A stretch of DNA of 64,000 nucleotides from Streptomyces sp. CB01201 (lineage in GTDB: Bacteria > Actinomycetota > Actinomycetes > Streptomycetales > Streptomycetaceae). Shown piece after piece: positions 32,270 through 39,860 of the stretch (positions are counted from its first letter, which is position 1; every line of letters begins with the position of its first letter). The stretch covers positions 1 through 64,000 of the forward strand of contig NZ_NNBJ01000030.1 in the NCBI RefSeq assembly GCF_002803085.1. Direction: 5' to 3'. The notes beneath the pieces are model-generated. The model was given only the letters and a program-made list of their open reading frames with translations, did no database searches and was not told the origin of the DNA. The position numbers and the translations under genes are program-made.

Positions 32270-32746
32270 TCAGACCAGCCGAGCAGCGTTGTGCTTGGGG
32301 CTGTTGTGGCAGTTCGCATGACACTGCGAGCAGTCGGCGATGTCCAGCTCGGGCCAGAAGTCCATGTCGACCACGAACCCGGCCGAGGCGATGGCGTCCA
32401 CCGTGCGGGCGCGCAGCGCCTTGCCGCCGCCGTGCTCCTCCTTGTCGAGGAAGCCCGGCTGATGGTGGACGAACTTCCCGAGCGTCTGCTCGCAGAAGTC
32501 CTGATACGCCTTGGTGTGCAGCAGGAAGGCGTGCCAAAAATCATCCACCAACGGGGACGGACTCAACGGGGTGGGGCTGTGTGCGCCGGCGGCGAGGAAG
32601 GCGAGCATCTGCCCGATGCCTCGGTGCGCCTGCTCCTCGGTCATGTCCTCGAACTTGGCGCGCATGTTGGCCGCGAGGGTTGCCCGCAGCTCGGGGTCGA
32701 TCAGGGTCCGCGCGTCGGTCGCGGGGCGTTCCTGTACCACGGTCAC
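32270..32746 (-). CDS. GRDP-like domain protein
   Basis: A 158-residue protein starting at GTG 32746, which has AAGGAGG about 10 bases upstream. The central sequence LVDDFWHAFLLHTKAYQDFCEQTLGKFVHHQPG resembles the 'glycine-rich domain-containing protein-like' family, in which the W-H and Y-x-x-F-C positions are conserved. The C-terminus has a Cys/His cluster (DCSQCHANCHNSPKHN) that could bind metal. No enzymatic role is known. The frame is open upstream to 33082, so a longer product is possible. It lies between the kinase and the unknown gene at 33079 on the same strand. Confidence 0.6.
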   Translation of the reverse strand: MTVVQERPATDARTLIDPELRATLAANMRAKFEDMTEEQAHRGIGQMLAFLAAGAHSPTPLSPSPLVDDFWHAFLLHTKAYQDFCEQTLGKFVHHQPGFLDKEEHGGGKALRARTVDAIASAGFVVDMDFWPELDIADCSQCHANCHNSPKHNAARLV

Positions 32747-33082
32747 GGTCCTTTGCCTCCTTGATGGGGTGGTGCGTCGGACGTGCGTGGTGCGGCACCC
32801 GGCCGGATTCGCGCGGTGCGCTCCGAGCCGAGGCGAGACCCCGCCCACCCGGTGGGTTGTGTCAGGCACCGCCGGGCGGGTGGGGAGATTCAGAGGCCCG
32901 GAACGGCGAGATCGGGCGTTGTCAGGGTCGGCCCGAGGGGCGTCTCGGTTGGCGAGCCTGCTGTCGACAGCAGTTGCCAGAGTGACGAGCCCGATGACCG
33001 TTCCGAGTACCCACAGCCAGCCGAGGAAGCGGCCGAGCGGATCGTGCGCGGCGTGGTGGCGGGTGGCGTGGCGGGCGCTCAT
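32747..33082 (-). other. In-frame upstream extension with one membrane helix
   Basis: The frame of the GRDP-like gene continues to an ATG at 33082 that overlaps the stop of the upstream gene (ATGA). The first 45 codons read like a small membrane protein (LGRFLGWLWVLGTVIGLVTLA). The next 65 are Arg/Pro-rich and look non-coding. It is either a coupled small gene whose stop has been lost or the N-terminus of a 270-residue protein. Confidence 0.4.
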
Positions 33083-33519
33083 AAGGCGCCGCCGCGGGCT
33101 TTGTCGCGGAGTTCGATGATCCGCCCAACTTGGTAGTAGAGGAGCTCAAGTTGGTCCGGGTCGAGGACGAGGAGTGACTCGACGTTGCCTCCGTCCTCGA
33201 AGTACACGAGGACAGGTAGCGCGCCCTGCTGCGCGCGGTGGTCGTACGAGACGTCACGCCTTGCCGAAGCGACGTAGGTGACCTGAGCCGGAACGGGGCG
33301 CAGGGTGGTGCCGTCGGCCGGCGCCGTCCACTCTTCACCGCCGCCGGGCGGACGCAGGTGGTACGTCGCCGCGTCCGCGCCCGGCAGGGCGATCACGACG
33401 CCGATCTCACCGCGGTGGGCAGTGTCACGGGCGAGGTCGCCAAGCCGGGGGAAGAAAGGGGCCGCAGTGCCTAACTCGGCACCCTGGGAAGGGAGATGAG
33501 GGGCTGCTCGTCCTGTCAT
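33079..33519 (-). CDS. Conserved-looking hypothetical protein
   Basis: A 146-residue protein with mixed strands and helices (IGVVIALPGADAATYHLRPPGGG, LPVLVYFEDGGNVESLLVLDPDQLELLYYQ). No signal peptide, membrane helix or known motif is evident. The stop overlaps the following ATG at 33082, suggesting translational coupling. It starts 56 bp from the XRE/TPR regulator stop on the same strand, so the three may be one unit. Confidence 0.65.
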   Translation of the reverse strand: MTGRAAPHLPSQGAELGTAAPFFPRLGDLARDTAHRGEIGVVIALPGADAATYHLRPPGGGEEWTAPADGTTLRPVPAQVTYVASARRDVSYDHRAQQGALPVLVYFEDGGNVESLLVLDPDQLELLYYQVGRIIELRDKARGGAL

Positions 33520-33574
33520 GCTCCGAAGCTAGGAGCGCGCCAGGGGTCGAATATGAATCGGAGGAATACTGCCC

Positions 33575-34804
33575 TCATCCGTCCAGGTGAAAGCGGTCTG
33601 ACATGCGGCGCAGCTTCTCGCGGGTGGCGATCCGCTCGGCGTAGACGATGGCGCGTAGGGTCGAGCGGGCCACCGGGTGGTTGCGTACGAGCTGCGGGGC
33701 GATCCGCTCGGCGGTCTCCAACTCGCCGAGGGCGCGGTCGCGGCTGCCGTCCCAGAGCCAAGCACGGGCAAGGTCCATGTGGTGGTGCCCCTGGCGGGAG
33801 TTGGGCAGCGCGGCGACCACCTCGGGGCCGGTCCGGCGGTTTATGGCCAGAGCCTTGGTCTGGTCGCCCATCTCAAGCGCCACGCTGATGGCATGGATCT
33901 GCACGTTGCCGGGCGAGAACGTCACGGAGTGCCGGTCGTACACCGGCGGCCCCTGGTAGCCGCTCAGGCGGTCGGCGGCTGCCTTGGCGTGGCCGATGCG
34001 CTCCTCGGTCTCGGCGGCCCGCCCGCTGCGCGCAGCGGACACAGCGGCGCGCAGTTGCAGCGTCCCCCACATGCGGACAGCGAGCGGCTCGCCCCGCTCG
34101 TAGGCGCGTTGCACGCCGGCGAGGGCCTTGTCGGAGAGCGTGAGGGAGTCATCCCAGTCGGCGGTTGCCCACATGTCCCAGACCCGCATCCAGTCGGCAA
34201 GAGCGGGCATGACGGGATCACCGGACAGGCGGGCGGACCACGCGGCACGCTCGGCCGCCATGGCGATGAGCTCCGGATGCCCGAGCGCGTGCGCGGCGGT
34301 GTGAGCGAACTTGCAGGCAACCGCGTAGATCGCGTACGCCTCCTCGCGCTCGTGCCCGGCGGAGACCTCGGCCAGGGCGCGGGCCTCGCGCAGCAGGTCG
34401 GGCAGGACTCGCAGGATGGCGACGTTGGCCGCCGCGTCCCGCAGCCGATGCAGGCGGGTCATCTCGCGCCACAACTCACCGGAGGGGCGCGGAGTGCCGT
34501 CGTAGACCGGCGTCAGGTCGTACCGTCGCAGCTCGCGCATGATCGAGCTGGCGGACACCTGCCACTGATTCTCGGCCGGACTGCTGGTGTACGGACGGCC
34601 GATCAGGTCGTTGGGGTGCACGTGCAGCTCGGCGGCGATCAGGTTGAGCAGGCCGACGCGGTCGAGCTCGATGAGCCCGCGTTCCATCTTGGAAACCCAG
34701 CCCTGCGTCTTGCCGAGCGCGGTAGCGAGGTCCGCCTGCGGCATCCCCAGCCGGAGCCTGGCGCGACGGACGCGCCGGCCGATCTCCTCGGCTTCCTCCA
34801 ACAT
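33575..34804 (-). CDS. XRE-type HTH regulator with TPR-like C-terminus
   Basis: A 409-residue protein. The N-terminal XRE helix-turn-helix lies at about residues 8-65 (IGRRVRRARLRLGMPQADLATALGKTQGWVSKMERG). The rest is helical, TPR-like repeats (SLTLSDKALAGVQRAYERG, RIGHAKAAADRLSG, HHMDLARAWLWDGSRDRALGEL), the layout of peptide- or partner-sensing regulators. ATG 34804 follows a GGG-rich stretch; GTG 34807 is possible. It heads a minus-strand cluster with the unknown 146-residue protein and the GRDP-like gene. Confidence 0.88.
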   Translation of the reverse strand: MLEEAEEIGRRVRRARLRLGMPQADLATALGKTQGWVSKMERGLIELDRVGLLNLIAAELHVHPNDLIGRPYTSSPAENQWQVSASSIMRELRRYDLTPVYDGTPRPSGELWREMTRLHRLRDAAANVAILRVLPDLLREARALAEVSAGHEREEAYAIYAVACKFAHTAAHALGHPELIAMAAERAAWSARLSGDPVMPALADWMRVWDMWATADWDDSLTLSDKALAGVQRAYERGEPLAVRMWGTLQLRAAVSAARSGRAAETEERIGHAKAAADRLSGYQGPPVYDRHSVTFSPGNVQIHAISVALEMGDQTKALAINRRTGPEVVAALPNSRQGHHHMDLARAWLWDGSRDRALGELETAERIAPQLVRNHPVARSTLRAIVYAERIATREKLRRMSDRFHLDG

Positions 34805-34947
34805 CACAACCCCCAAGCAGTCGCGGGCCTGCTGTGCTCACGCGTTCGGCAGGGCATCGCGCCTCCGTCCGTTCAAGCTCACACACCAGCACGGTACCCA
34901 CGCGGGCGGTTGGGTGTGGAGTGCTCATGACTGTTCGGCTACGCCGG

Positions 34948-35238
34948 TCAAGCAGTCGGCTCCCGTTGTGCGCCGAGCAGTCGAGGCGGCCCTTCTCTTC
35001 TTTCGGCGCCCGCCCCTGCTGCTTGCAGCACCGCGACCGCCGCGTCGGCTGTCTCGCGGGCCACATCGTCGAAGATCGTCACCGGCAGATGGCGAGTGAG
35101 TTCCTTGCTGCGCCACAGGCTGAGTCCAGTCAGCCGACGCAGCGCCTGCCAGACGTCGACCCTGCGCGCCCCCATGGCGGTGAGCACGACTGAATAAGGG
35201 GGCTCGTCACAGATCAGCTCGAAGTACTGGGCTTCCAT
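34948..35238 (-). CDS. Ribosomal protein L7/L12 C-terminal-domain-like protein
   Basis: A 96-residue protein. Residues 25-75 (VDVWQALRRLTGLSLWRSKELTRHLPVTIFDDVARETADAAVAVLQAAGA) follow the helix-turn-helix pattern of the L7/L12 C-terminal domain: K-x-x-V-I-K-x-x-R-x-x-T-G-L-x-L-K-E-A-K, then V-x-x-x-E-A-x-x-x-x-x-x-L-x-x-A-G-A. The L7/L12 N-terminal dimer domain is absent. ATG 35238 has GGGGGAG upstream. Such stand-alone domains occur in actinobacteria; the role is unknown. It is the last host gene before the prophage att site. Confidence 0.75.
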   Translation of the reverse strand: MEAQYFELICDEPPYSVVLTAMGARRVDVWQALRRLTGLSLWRSKELTRHLPVTIFDDVARETADAAVAVLQAAGAGAERREGPPRLLGAQREPTA

Positions 35239-35333
35239 CGCTCCCCCTGTCGTAGTGACACCGCAGCACCTCGCCGACCATGATCATCTTCACTCGGGCC
35301 AGCAGCGGGCCAGCAATTGATCTTGGAACGCGA

Positions 35334-35377
35334 ATCAGCCCCTGCCCGGCGCGCTAAGTCGCAGGTCAGGGGCTGAT
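35334..35377. terminator. Hairpin terminator beside att site
   Basis: Perfect 11-bp arms ATCAGCCCCTG / CAGGGGCTGAT are separated by 22 bases. The hairpin lies directly downstream of the tRNA-Lys 3' fragment on the minus strand, so it is probably the original terminator of the tRNA-Lys gene. Confidence 0.75.
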
Positions 35378-35382
35378 CGGGC

Positions 35383-35429
35383 GGTAGGCCATGTCGGACT
35401 CGAACCGACAACCAACGGATTAAAAGTCC
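35383..35429 (-). other. Prophage att site: 3' fragment of tRNA-Lys (TTT)
   Basis: The minus strand reads as the 3' part of a tRNA. It has the anticodon loop CTTTTAA with anticodon TTT (35422-35424), the T-arm GTCGG-TTCGAGT-CCGAC, and the acceptor strand ATGGCCT plus A. Upstream of the anticodon stem, D-arm and 5' acceptor sequences are missing, and stem pairing fails beyond the third base pair. This is the displaced tRNA end left by integration into the tRNA-Lys gene; the intact tRNA should lie at the far prophage end, outside this window. The adjacent integrase fits. Confidence 0.85.
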
Positions 35430-35745
35430 CCGGACCTCTCAGACCGCTATGTTCCGGGCCGTGCCGCCCTGTATCAGCGAAGTACGAACTGCCCTGCTCA
35501 GAGCGCCTGTTGTGGAGCCCCGGACGCTTTCGCCGTGCCGTTCCGTGCCGCTTCGTGTCGGCCACTTCCGGGACGTTCGGCCGAGCAATGGCCGAGCAGA
35601 AAGGCCCCGCCACCTGCGGTGACGAGGCCTCGCGTTGTCCACTACCAACGCTACTCCGCCGAGGCGGCCGCGTCACTCCTGCGGACCGGAGCCGGAGGGC
35701 TGGACCTGCGTTACACAGGTCCAGCTGCCAGGCACGTCAGCAGGG
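35430..35745. other. attachment arm region, no gene
   Basis: About 300 bases between the att core and the integrase stop. It holds the hairpin TGGACCTG / CAGGTCCA (35701-35723), which probably ends the integrase transcript. Integrase arm sites would be expected here; I cannot identify them by eye. ORFs in this stretch are shadows. Confidence 0.6.
35701..35723 (-). terminator. Hairpin after integrase gene
   Basis: Perfect 8-bp arms TGGACCTG / CAGGTCCA with a 7-base loop lie 23 bases beyond the integrase stop. Confidence 0.65.
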
Positions 35746-37335
35746 CTACGAGGTTCCATCATTACTAGTGACGGAACCCTTGCGCGCCCGCGGCACTGCG
35801 GCCGCCGAGCGCTCCGTCAACTCCTGCTCGTACTCCTGGAACAACTCCAGGTACGTGTCGGCGGTCAGCGTGATCGTGCTGTGCCGCAGCTTCACCTTCG
35901 CGTCGTGAACGTCGCCCCCGCCGGCCTTCACGAGCGCCGCCGCGCCGTGCCGTAGATCGCGCAGGTTGATGGGCGGCAGCCCGGCCGCCTCGCCCAGCCG
36001 CTTGAACTCCCGGCTGATCACGTCCGGGTGAAGCCACGACCCGTCCTCGGCCGTCCAGATCTTCCCCGTGTCGACCCAGTCCACGGCAGGCTGCCCCTGA
36101 TCCCTCAGCTCGGCCGCCCGAGCGTTCCAGGCATCCCGCTCGGCCAGCTGCTGCACCCGGCGTTCCCTGAGAACCCCGACCGTGCCACGGTCAATCACCA
36201 CCGCCGCCATCGACGACTCCGTCTTCGGCACGCTCTGGACCGGCGTCCAGCCGTCCACCACGATCTCGGTCAGCACGTCGATACGAGGCGGATTGCTGTC
36301 CAGGTGCGTGTTGGCCCACTCAGCCCCGACGCCTTCGCCACGACGGAAGCCGTGGTGCGCAATGACGTGGTAGATCGAATACAGCCGGTGCCCCTCCGCC
36401 TCGTCGAGGAACGCACCCAGCTGCACCGGAGTCCACACCATGACGGGCCCCGGGATCTCGCCCGTCTCCCGCCAGCGCGCCACCCTCTCGTCGGTCCACA
36501 GCAGCCCCTTCGGCCGGGCGGCCGGCGCCAGTTCGACATGGGCCGCGGCGTTGAAGGTGATCAGCTGCTCGGCGATCGCCTTGTTCAGGGCCGTCCGCAG
36601 CGTGCGCCGGATGCTCTGGCACGTCGCCGGCCCCGTGACGCGCCGGAACGGGGGCATCCCGGCGAGCTTGGCCCGCTCGGCCGCCAACTGGGCACGCTCC
36701 GAGGCCTTCGGTGCGCCAGGCCGGCCGCGCGTACACCGGGCAACCTGCTCGCGGCGGGCCTGGTTCTCCGCCTCGATGGTGTCGTTCCGGTCGCGGATCG
36801 CGTCGAACATCGCCTCGACGTGCCCGACGGACAGCCGGTCCAGGCGCAGGTGTCCGAGGGCGGGCTTCAGGTGGACGCGGATGTGCCCGCGGTAGCCGTT
36901 GTTCGTGGTGGTGCGGGTCTTCTTGCTCTCCATCCACCGGTCGAGCCAGTCCCCGACGGTCACCTTGCCGTCGAGCGGTACACCGACGCCGAGCTTGCGG
37001 GACACCTCGGTGGGCTCGGGAATGTCGCCGCGCGTCTTCATGAGGCCGGCGAGAAGGTCGCCGACCCTGCGCTGTCCGTCCTCGTCGTCGCCGGGCAGGT
37101 CGAGGATCGCGCGGATCCGGTCGAGGTCGGTCTGGGCGTCGGTGCTCTTGGCGTACCCGGTGCGCCGGAACCGGCGCCGGCCGCCCTCACCGTCCGGCGG
37201 GAGCTCCTGGTGGAGTTCGTGGCTACCGTGCGTCCGCTTAGACAGCTGCGGGCACTTCACGCCGAGCCGCTTGCCATCCGCGCCGCGGCACTCGCAGCGC
37301 TTCGTGATGCCGCCAGCGCGGCGAGATGTAGGCAT
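35746..37335 (-). CDS. int: Tyrosine-recombinase integrase
   Basis: A 529-residue phage integrase. An N-terminal arm-binding region with Cys/His residues (KRCECRGADGKRLGVKC) is followed by the SAM-like core-binding domain (about 140-215, VGDWLDRWMESKKTRTTTNNGYRGHIRVHL). A helical insertion with Arg/Lys/Gln-rich sequence comes at about 190-230. The catalytic domain has Arg I in HHGFRRGEG, Lys in PKTESS, R-D-L-R-H at box II, and the Tyr in HSTITLTADTYLEL. The first box II residue, usually His, is Arg here, a variant seen in some actinobacterial integrases. ATG 37335 has GGAG 5 bases upstream. The gene starts 2 bp after the repressor-like gene, so the two are co-transcribed. Confidence 0.93.
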   Translation of the reverse strand: MPTSRRAGGITKRCECRGADGKRLGVKCPQLSKRTHGSHELHQELPPDGEGGRRRFRRTGYAKSTDAQTDLDRIRAILDLPGDDEDGQRRVGDLLAGLMKTRGDIPEPTEVSRKLGVGVPLDGKVTVGDWLDRWMESKKTRTTTNNGYRGHIRVHLKPALGHLRLDRLSVGHVEAMFDAIRDRNDTIEAENQARREQVARCTRGRPGAPKASERAQLAAERAKLAGMPPFRRVTGPATCQSIRRTLRTALNKAIAEQLITFNAAAHVELAPAARPKGLLWTDERVARWRETGEIPGPVMVWTPVQLGAFLDEAEGHRLYSIYHVIAHHGFRRGEGVGAEWANTHLDSNPPRIDVLTEIVVDGWTPVQSVPKTESSMAAVVIDRGTVGVLRERRVQQLAERDAWNARAAELRDQGQPAVDWVDTGKIWTAEDGSWLHPDVISREFKRLGEAAGLPPINLRDLRHGAAALVKAGGGDVHDAKVKLRHSTITLTADTYLELFQEYEQELTERSAAAVPRARKGSVTSNDGTS

Positions 37336-37337
37336 AG

Positions 37338-37982
37338 CTACTCCTGGCTGAGCCTTCTCTGCTTCGCCTGGCAATCCTCGCAATTGCGCAGGTGATCCTC
37401 GACAACATCCCGGCCCGAGCGAGGGAGTTCTTTCAGCACACTCTTACCGCCACTCCCACTTAGCGTCGGACCTCTTTCATTGTGGACTGCGGCCGCAAGC
37501 CTGCCCTGAAGATCCTGGTACTGCCTGCTGAGTTCGGAAAAGACTGCTTGGGCACGGTCTGACTCAGCCTGCGACATGGCAACCAGCTGCCGAGCACGCT
37601 CCAACTCGGCCGCAGCCTGTCTCGACCGCAACGTGGCCTGTGAAAGATCTGCCTCAACCGCCATCAGCTCCCTGCGCACCTCGTCCAGACTCGGCGCGGA
37701 GGCTCTGCCTATCGCAACGGATCGGTGCCGCAACATATCCGCCACGGTGGTGCCGAGTGCAGTGGCGATGATGTCCGCCTCTGACATACGCAACGCTCGC
37801 TGCTCTGACTCCAGCTTGGCGATCGTCTGCTGGTACATGTTCCCGCCCAGCGCAACGATCTTCTCGGCCAGCTCGGCCTGCGAAAGCCCAAGCATCGCTC
37901 GGAGCCTCTTCATGTTGCTTACGAACCGATGCTCCGCCGTGAAGTGAGCGGGGTCCGGATTCTCAGCCAACGCAATCAACAC
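37338..37982 (-). CDS. XRE-type repressor-like protein with coiled coil
   Basis: A 214-residue protein. An XRE helix-turn-helix lies at about residues 22-80 (MKRLRAMLGLSQAELAEKIVALGGNMYQQTIAKLES). A long coiled coil spans about 95-170 (SLDEVRRELMAVEADLSQATLRSRQAAAELERARQLV), and the C-terminal tail has H-x3-C-x2-C (HLRNCEDCQ). It sits at the leftward/rightward switch of the prophage, upstream of the integrase and divergent from the early genes, the position of an immunity repressor. GTG 37982 follows GAAAGG. Repressor function is inferred from location and fold; the coiled coil and Cys cluster are unusual for a CI-type protein. Confidence 0.75.
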   Translation of the reverse strand: MLIALAENPDPAHFTAEHRFVSNMKRLRAMLGLSQAELAEKIVALGGNMYQQTIAKLESEQRALRMSEADIIATALGTTVADMLRHRSVAIGRASAPSLDEVRRELMAVEADLSQATLRSRQAAAELERARQLVAMSQAESDRAQAVFSELSRQYQDLQGRLAAAVHNERGPTLSGSGGKSVLKELPRSGRDVVEDHLRNCEDCQAKQRRLSQE

Positions 37983-38050
37983 CTTTCATGCATCACACGC
38001 TACATCCTGATGTTGTTGTTGCGCTACACCGCCACCGGGTACATACTCGT

Positions 38051-38069
38051 GGTGTTCAACGCCAACACC
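38051..38069. promoter_or_regulatory. Candidate operator between repressor and early genes
   Basis: GGTGTT-CAACGCC-AACACC is a perfect 6-bp-arm inverted repeat in the 100-bp divergent region, 14 bases before the first rightward gene. A CGCTACA word also repeats at about 37992 and 38020. This is where a lysogeny repressor should bind. Confidence 0.5.
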
Positions 38070-38082
38070 GTTAGGGGGTGGA

Positions 38083-38292
38083 GTGGTGTCGATGCCGCTT
38101 CCCAAACTCGCGACTAGGTACCTGACCACGGCAGATGTGGCCGAGCGCTACCGCACAGCCGCTAGCACTGTCCGCTACTGGCGTCACATTGGCTACGGCC
38201 CCAAGGGGGTCAAGGTCGGTCGCCGCGTTCTCTACACCGAGGCGTCCCTCGCACTTTTCGAGCAGCAGCTCGAAGACGGCAGTGCAGCATGA
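38083..38292 (+). CDS. Excisionase-like MerR-type HTH protein
   Basis: A 69-residue protein with a winged-helix fold of the AlpA/Xis type (TRYLTTADVAERYRTAASTVRYWRHIGYGPKGVKVGRRVLYTEASLALFE). First rightward gene; AGGGGGTGG precedes the GTG at 38083, and ATG 38092 is an alternative start. The size, fold and position next to int fit an excisionase or early regulator. The stop overlaps the next start by 4 bases. Confidence 0.82.
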   Translation: MVSMPLPKLATRYLTTADVAERYRTAASTVRYWRHIGYGPKGVKVGRRVLYTEASLALFEQQLEDGSAA

Positions 38293-38594
38293 CCGCCACC
38301 GCCCGCCAGGGCCTTTCCGCCGCTGAGGCCCTTGCCCTGCCCGTGATGTTCAACGTCTGGCCGACCGTCGGCCGGGCCTGCGGCATCGGCCGCACCGTCA
38401 CGTTCGCCCTGGCCGCCAAGAACGAGCTGCCCGTCCCGGTCTTCAGGGTCGGCCGCCAGCTCCGCGCCAAGCGCACCGACCTTCTGGCCTTCCTGGGCCT
38501 GGAAAACAGCGATGCCGCCGCAGCGGTAACTGCGACGGCACCTGTCGAGCACAACACCGAAACCGCCGTGCAGCAGATCGAAGGTGCCCGATGA
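38289..38594 (+). CDS. Small HTH/excisionase-like protein
   Basis: A 101-residue protein whose central part (LPVMFNVWPTVGRACGIGRTVTFALAAKNELPVPVFRVGRQLRAKRTDLLAFLG) matches the helix-turn-helix-wing pattern used by DNA-binding excisionase family proteins. The last 25 residues are probably disordered. It overlaps both neighbours by 4 bp (ATGA), so translation is coupled. The role is probably recombination direction or early regulation. Confidence 0.7.
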   Translation: MTATARQGLSAAEALALPVMFNVWPTVGRACGIGRTVTFALAAKNELPVPVFRVGRQLRAKRTDLLAFLGLENSDAAAAVTATAPVEHNTETAVQQIEGAR

Positions 38595-39229
38595 CAACTG
38601 TAGCGCCCGACGCCACTCCGAGAAGTGCCGTCCGCTCACCCGAGCCGAACCTGACCGAGACCATCATCCGGCTCCTGGCCGACAACAACATCCCCGCCGA
38701 GAGCATCCACGACGTCCGCAGGACGCTCGCCGCCGGGCAGGTCTACCTGAACGCCACAGAGCAGGTGCGCGTGTGCGGCGACGGCGACACCATCGCGTTC
38801 TTCGAGGCCCTCGACGTCGTCGTCGACCACGTCGCCGACCGCCGGTCCCTCAAGCCGCTGCGGGCCTCCTTCGACAAACTCAACGCGGAGATCACCGCAG
38901 GCGCCGAACCCGGCCACTACCCGTGGTGCGTCCCCGGCGAGTGCATCACCCAGACCTGGGACGACGGCGAAACCGCCATCGAGCACGTTGGTACCGCCCT
39001 TCAGCCGATCCTCCTCGACGGCGCAGGCGCCAAGATCACCCTGCACGCGCAACTCGGGTCCGACGAGGCCCTCTTCGACGACACGCCCACCGTCTATCTG
39101 TACGCCGACGACGGCGACGCGCTCCTGCTCAACACCGACCGCCTCGACGCGTCCATCCGGGAGCTGTCCGCCTTCGTCGACGGCCTGCGGGCCATGCGGC
39201 GCCAGATGAACCAGGGGCGACGGTCATGA
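38591..39229 (+). CDS. Hypothetical phage protein
   Basis: A 212-residue acidic protein. Part one is helical (NLTETIIRLLADNNIPAESIHDVRRTLAAGQ); the middle has a Cys/His pair (GHYPWCVPGECITQTW); the end resembles immunity or binding proteins (SIRELSAFVDGLRAMRRQM). The end is similar in style to the next gene product, suggesting duplication of a helical tail. Overlaps both neighbours by 4 bp. No function recognised. Confidence 0.65.
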   Translation: MTTVAPDATPRSAVRSPEPNLTETIIRLLADNNIPAESIHDVRRTLAAGQVYLNATEQVRVCGDGDTIAFFEALDVVVDHVADRRSLKPLRASFDKLNAEITAGAEPGHYPWCVPGECITQTWDDGETAIEHVGTALQPILLDGAGAKITLHAQLGSDEALFDDTPTVYLYADDGDALLLNTDRLDASIRELSAFVDGLRAMRRQMNQGRRS

Positions 39230-39519
39230 GCGAAGCGCCCAGCACGCCCCTCGTCCTCGACGAGCCGGAGTGGCCGCTCGACCCGGCCGCCGAGACGTAC
39301 AGCGTCACCCTGCCCCGGGGCAGGAGCGCCCTGATCTCCGCCGAGATCTACGAGTCCGACGACCCCGAACTCCGGAAGGTCTACCTCGCGGTCTACCCGG
39401 GCCCCGACTCCGGCGACGACCTCGACGTCGCGGGCGCGGACAAGCTGATCGCCGACCTCGAACAGTTCCTCCCTCGCCTTCGCGCCCTGCGCAACCACCT
39501 CGCCCAGGAGGGGACATGA
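39226..39519 (+). CDS. Hypothetical phage protein
   Basis: A 97-residue acidic protein (SVTLPRGRSALISAEIYESDDPELRKVYLAVYPGPDSGDDL, then a helix ADKLIADLEQFLPRLRALRNHLAQ). The C-terminal helix resembles that of the preceding gene product. ATG 39226 overlaps the preceding stop (TCATGA). No function recognised. Confidence 0.62.
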   Translation: MSEAPSTPLVLDEPEWPLDPAAETYSVTLPRGRSALISAEIYESDDPELRKVYLAVYPGPDSGDDLDVAGADKLIADLEQFLPRLRALRNHLAQEGT

Positions 39520-39779
39520 ACGAGCGCCCGATCGGCCAGTGGCCGGTGAACGAGCCCGTAGACCTCGATGTCCTGCGCGACGCGGAGGGTCCCGAGGTGG
39601 CCTCCTACATGAAGCGCCAGTCGGAGCTCGCCCGCTTCCACATCACCCTCGGCAGCATCCGGGCCGACCTGGAAGAGCAGCCCAGCCCGGCCTGCGTCCG
39701 CATCGCAGCCCGCCGCTGGACCGACGCCATCATCCAGCTCGCCGACGAAACCGCCCGGCAGTTGCGGAACACCGGCTGA
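39516..39779 (+). CDS. Hypothetical phage protein
   Basis: An 87-residue mainly helical protein (EVASYMKRQSELARFHITLGSIRADLEEQ, RRWTDAIIQLADETARQLR). ATG 39516 lies in AGGAGGGGACATGA, with a ribosome site and coupling to the preceding stop. It ends the first early block, before a terminator hairpin. Confidence 0.62.
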   Translation: MNERPIGQWPVNEPVDLDVLRDAEGPEVASYMKRQSELARFHITLGSIRADLEEQPSPACVRIAARRWTDAIIQLADETARQLRNTG

Positions 39780-39784
39780 CGATC

Positions 39785-39813
39785 GGCGGGCGCCGCTGGG
39801 GGCGGCGCCCGCC
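39785..39813 (+). terminator. GC-rich hairpin terminator
   Basis: Perfect 12-bp arms GGCGGGCGCCGC / GCGGCGCCCGCC with a 5-base loop lie 6 bases after the preceding stop. No U-run follows, so attenuation rather than full termination is possible. Confidence 0.65.
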
Positions 39814-39860
39814 ACCGCGCGAACTTCCCCTACCCCTGCTCGAAGAAGAGAGCACAGTTC

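Noticed and set aside
35383..35460. Complete tRNA-Lys gene
   Set aside because: Anticodon and T-arms are present, but no D-arm or matching 5' acceptor strand exists; it is only the 3' fragment.
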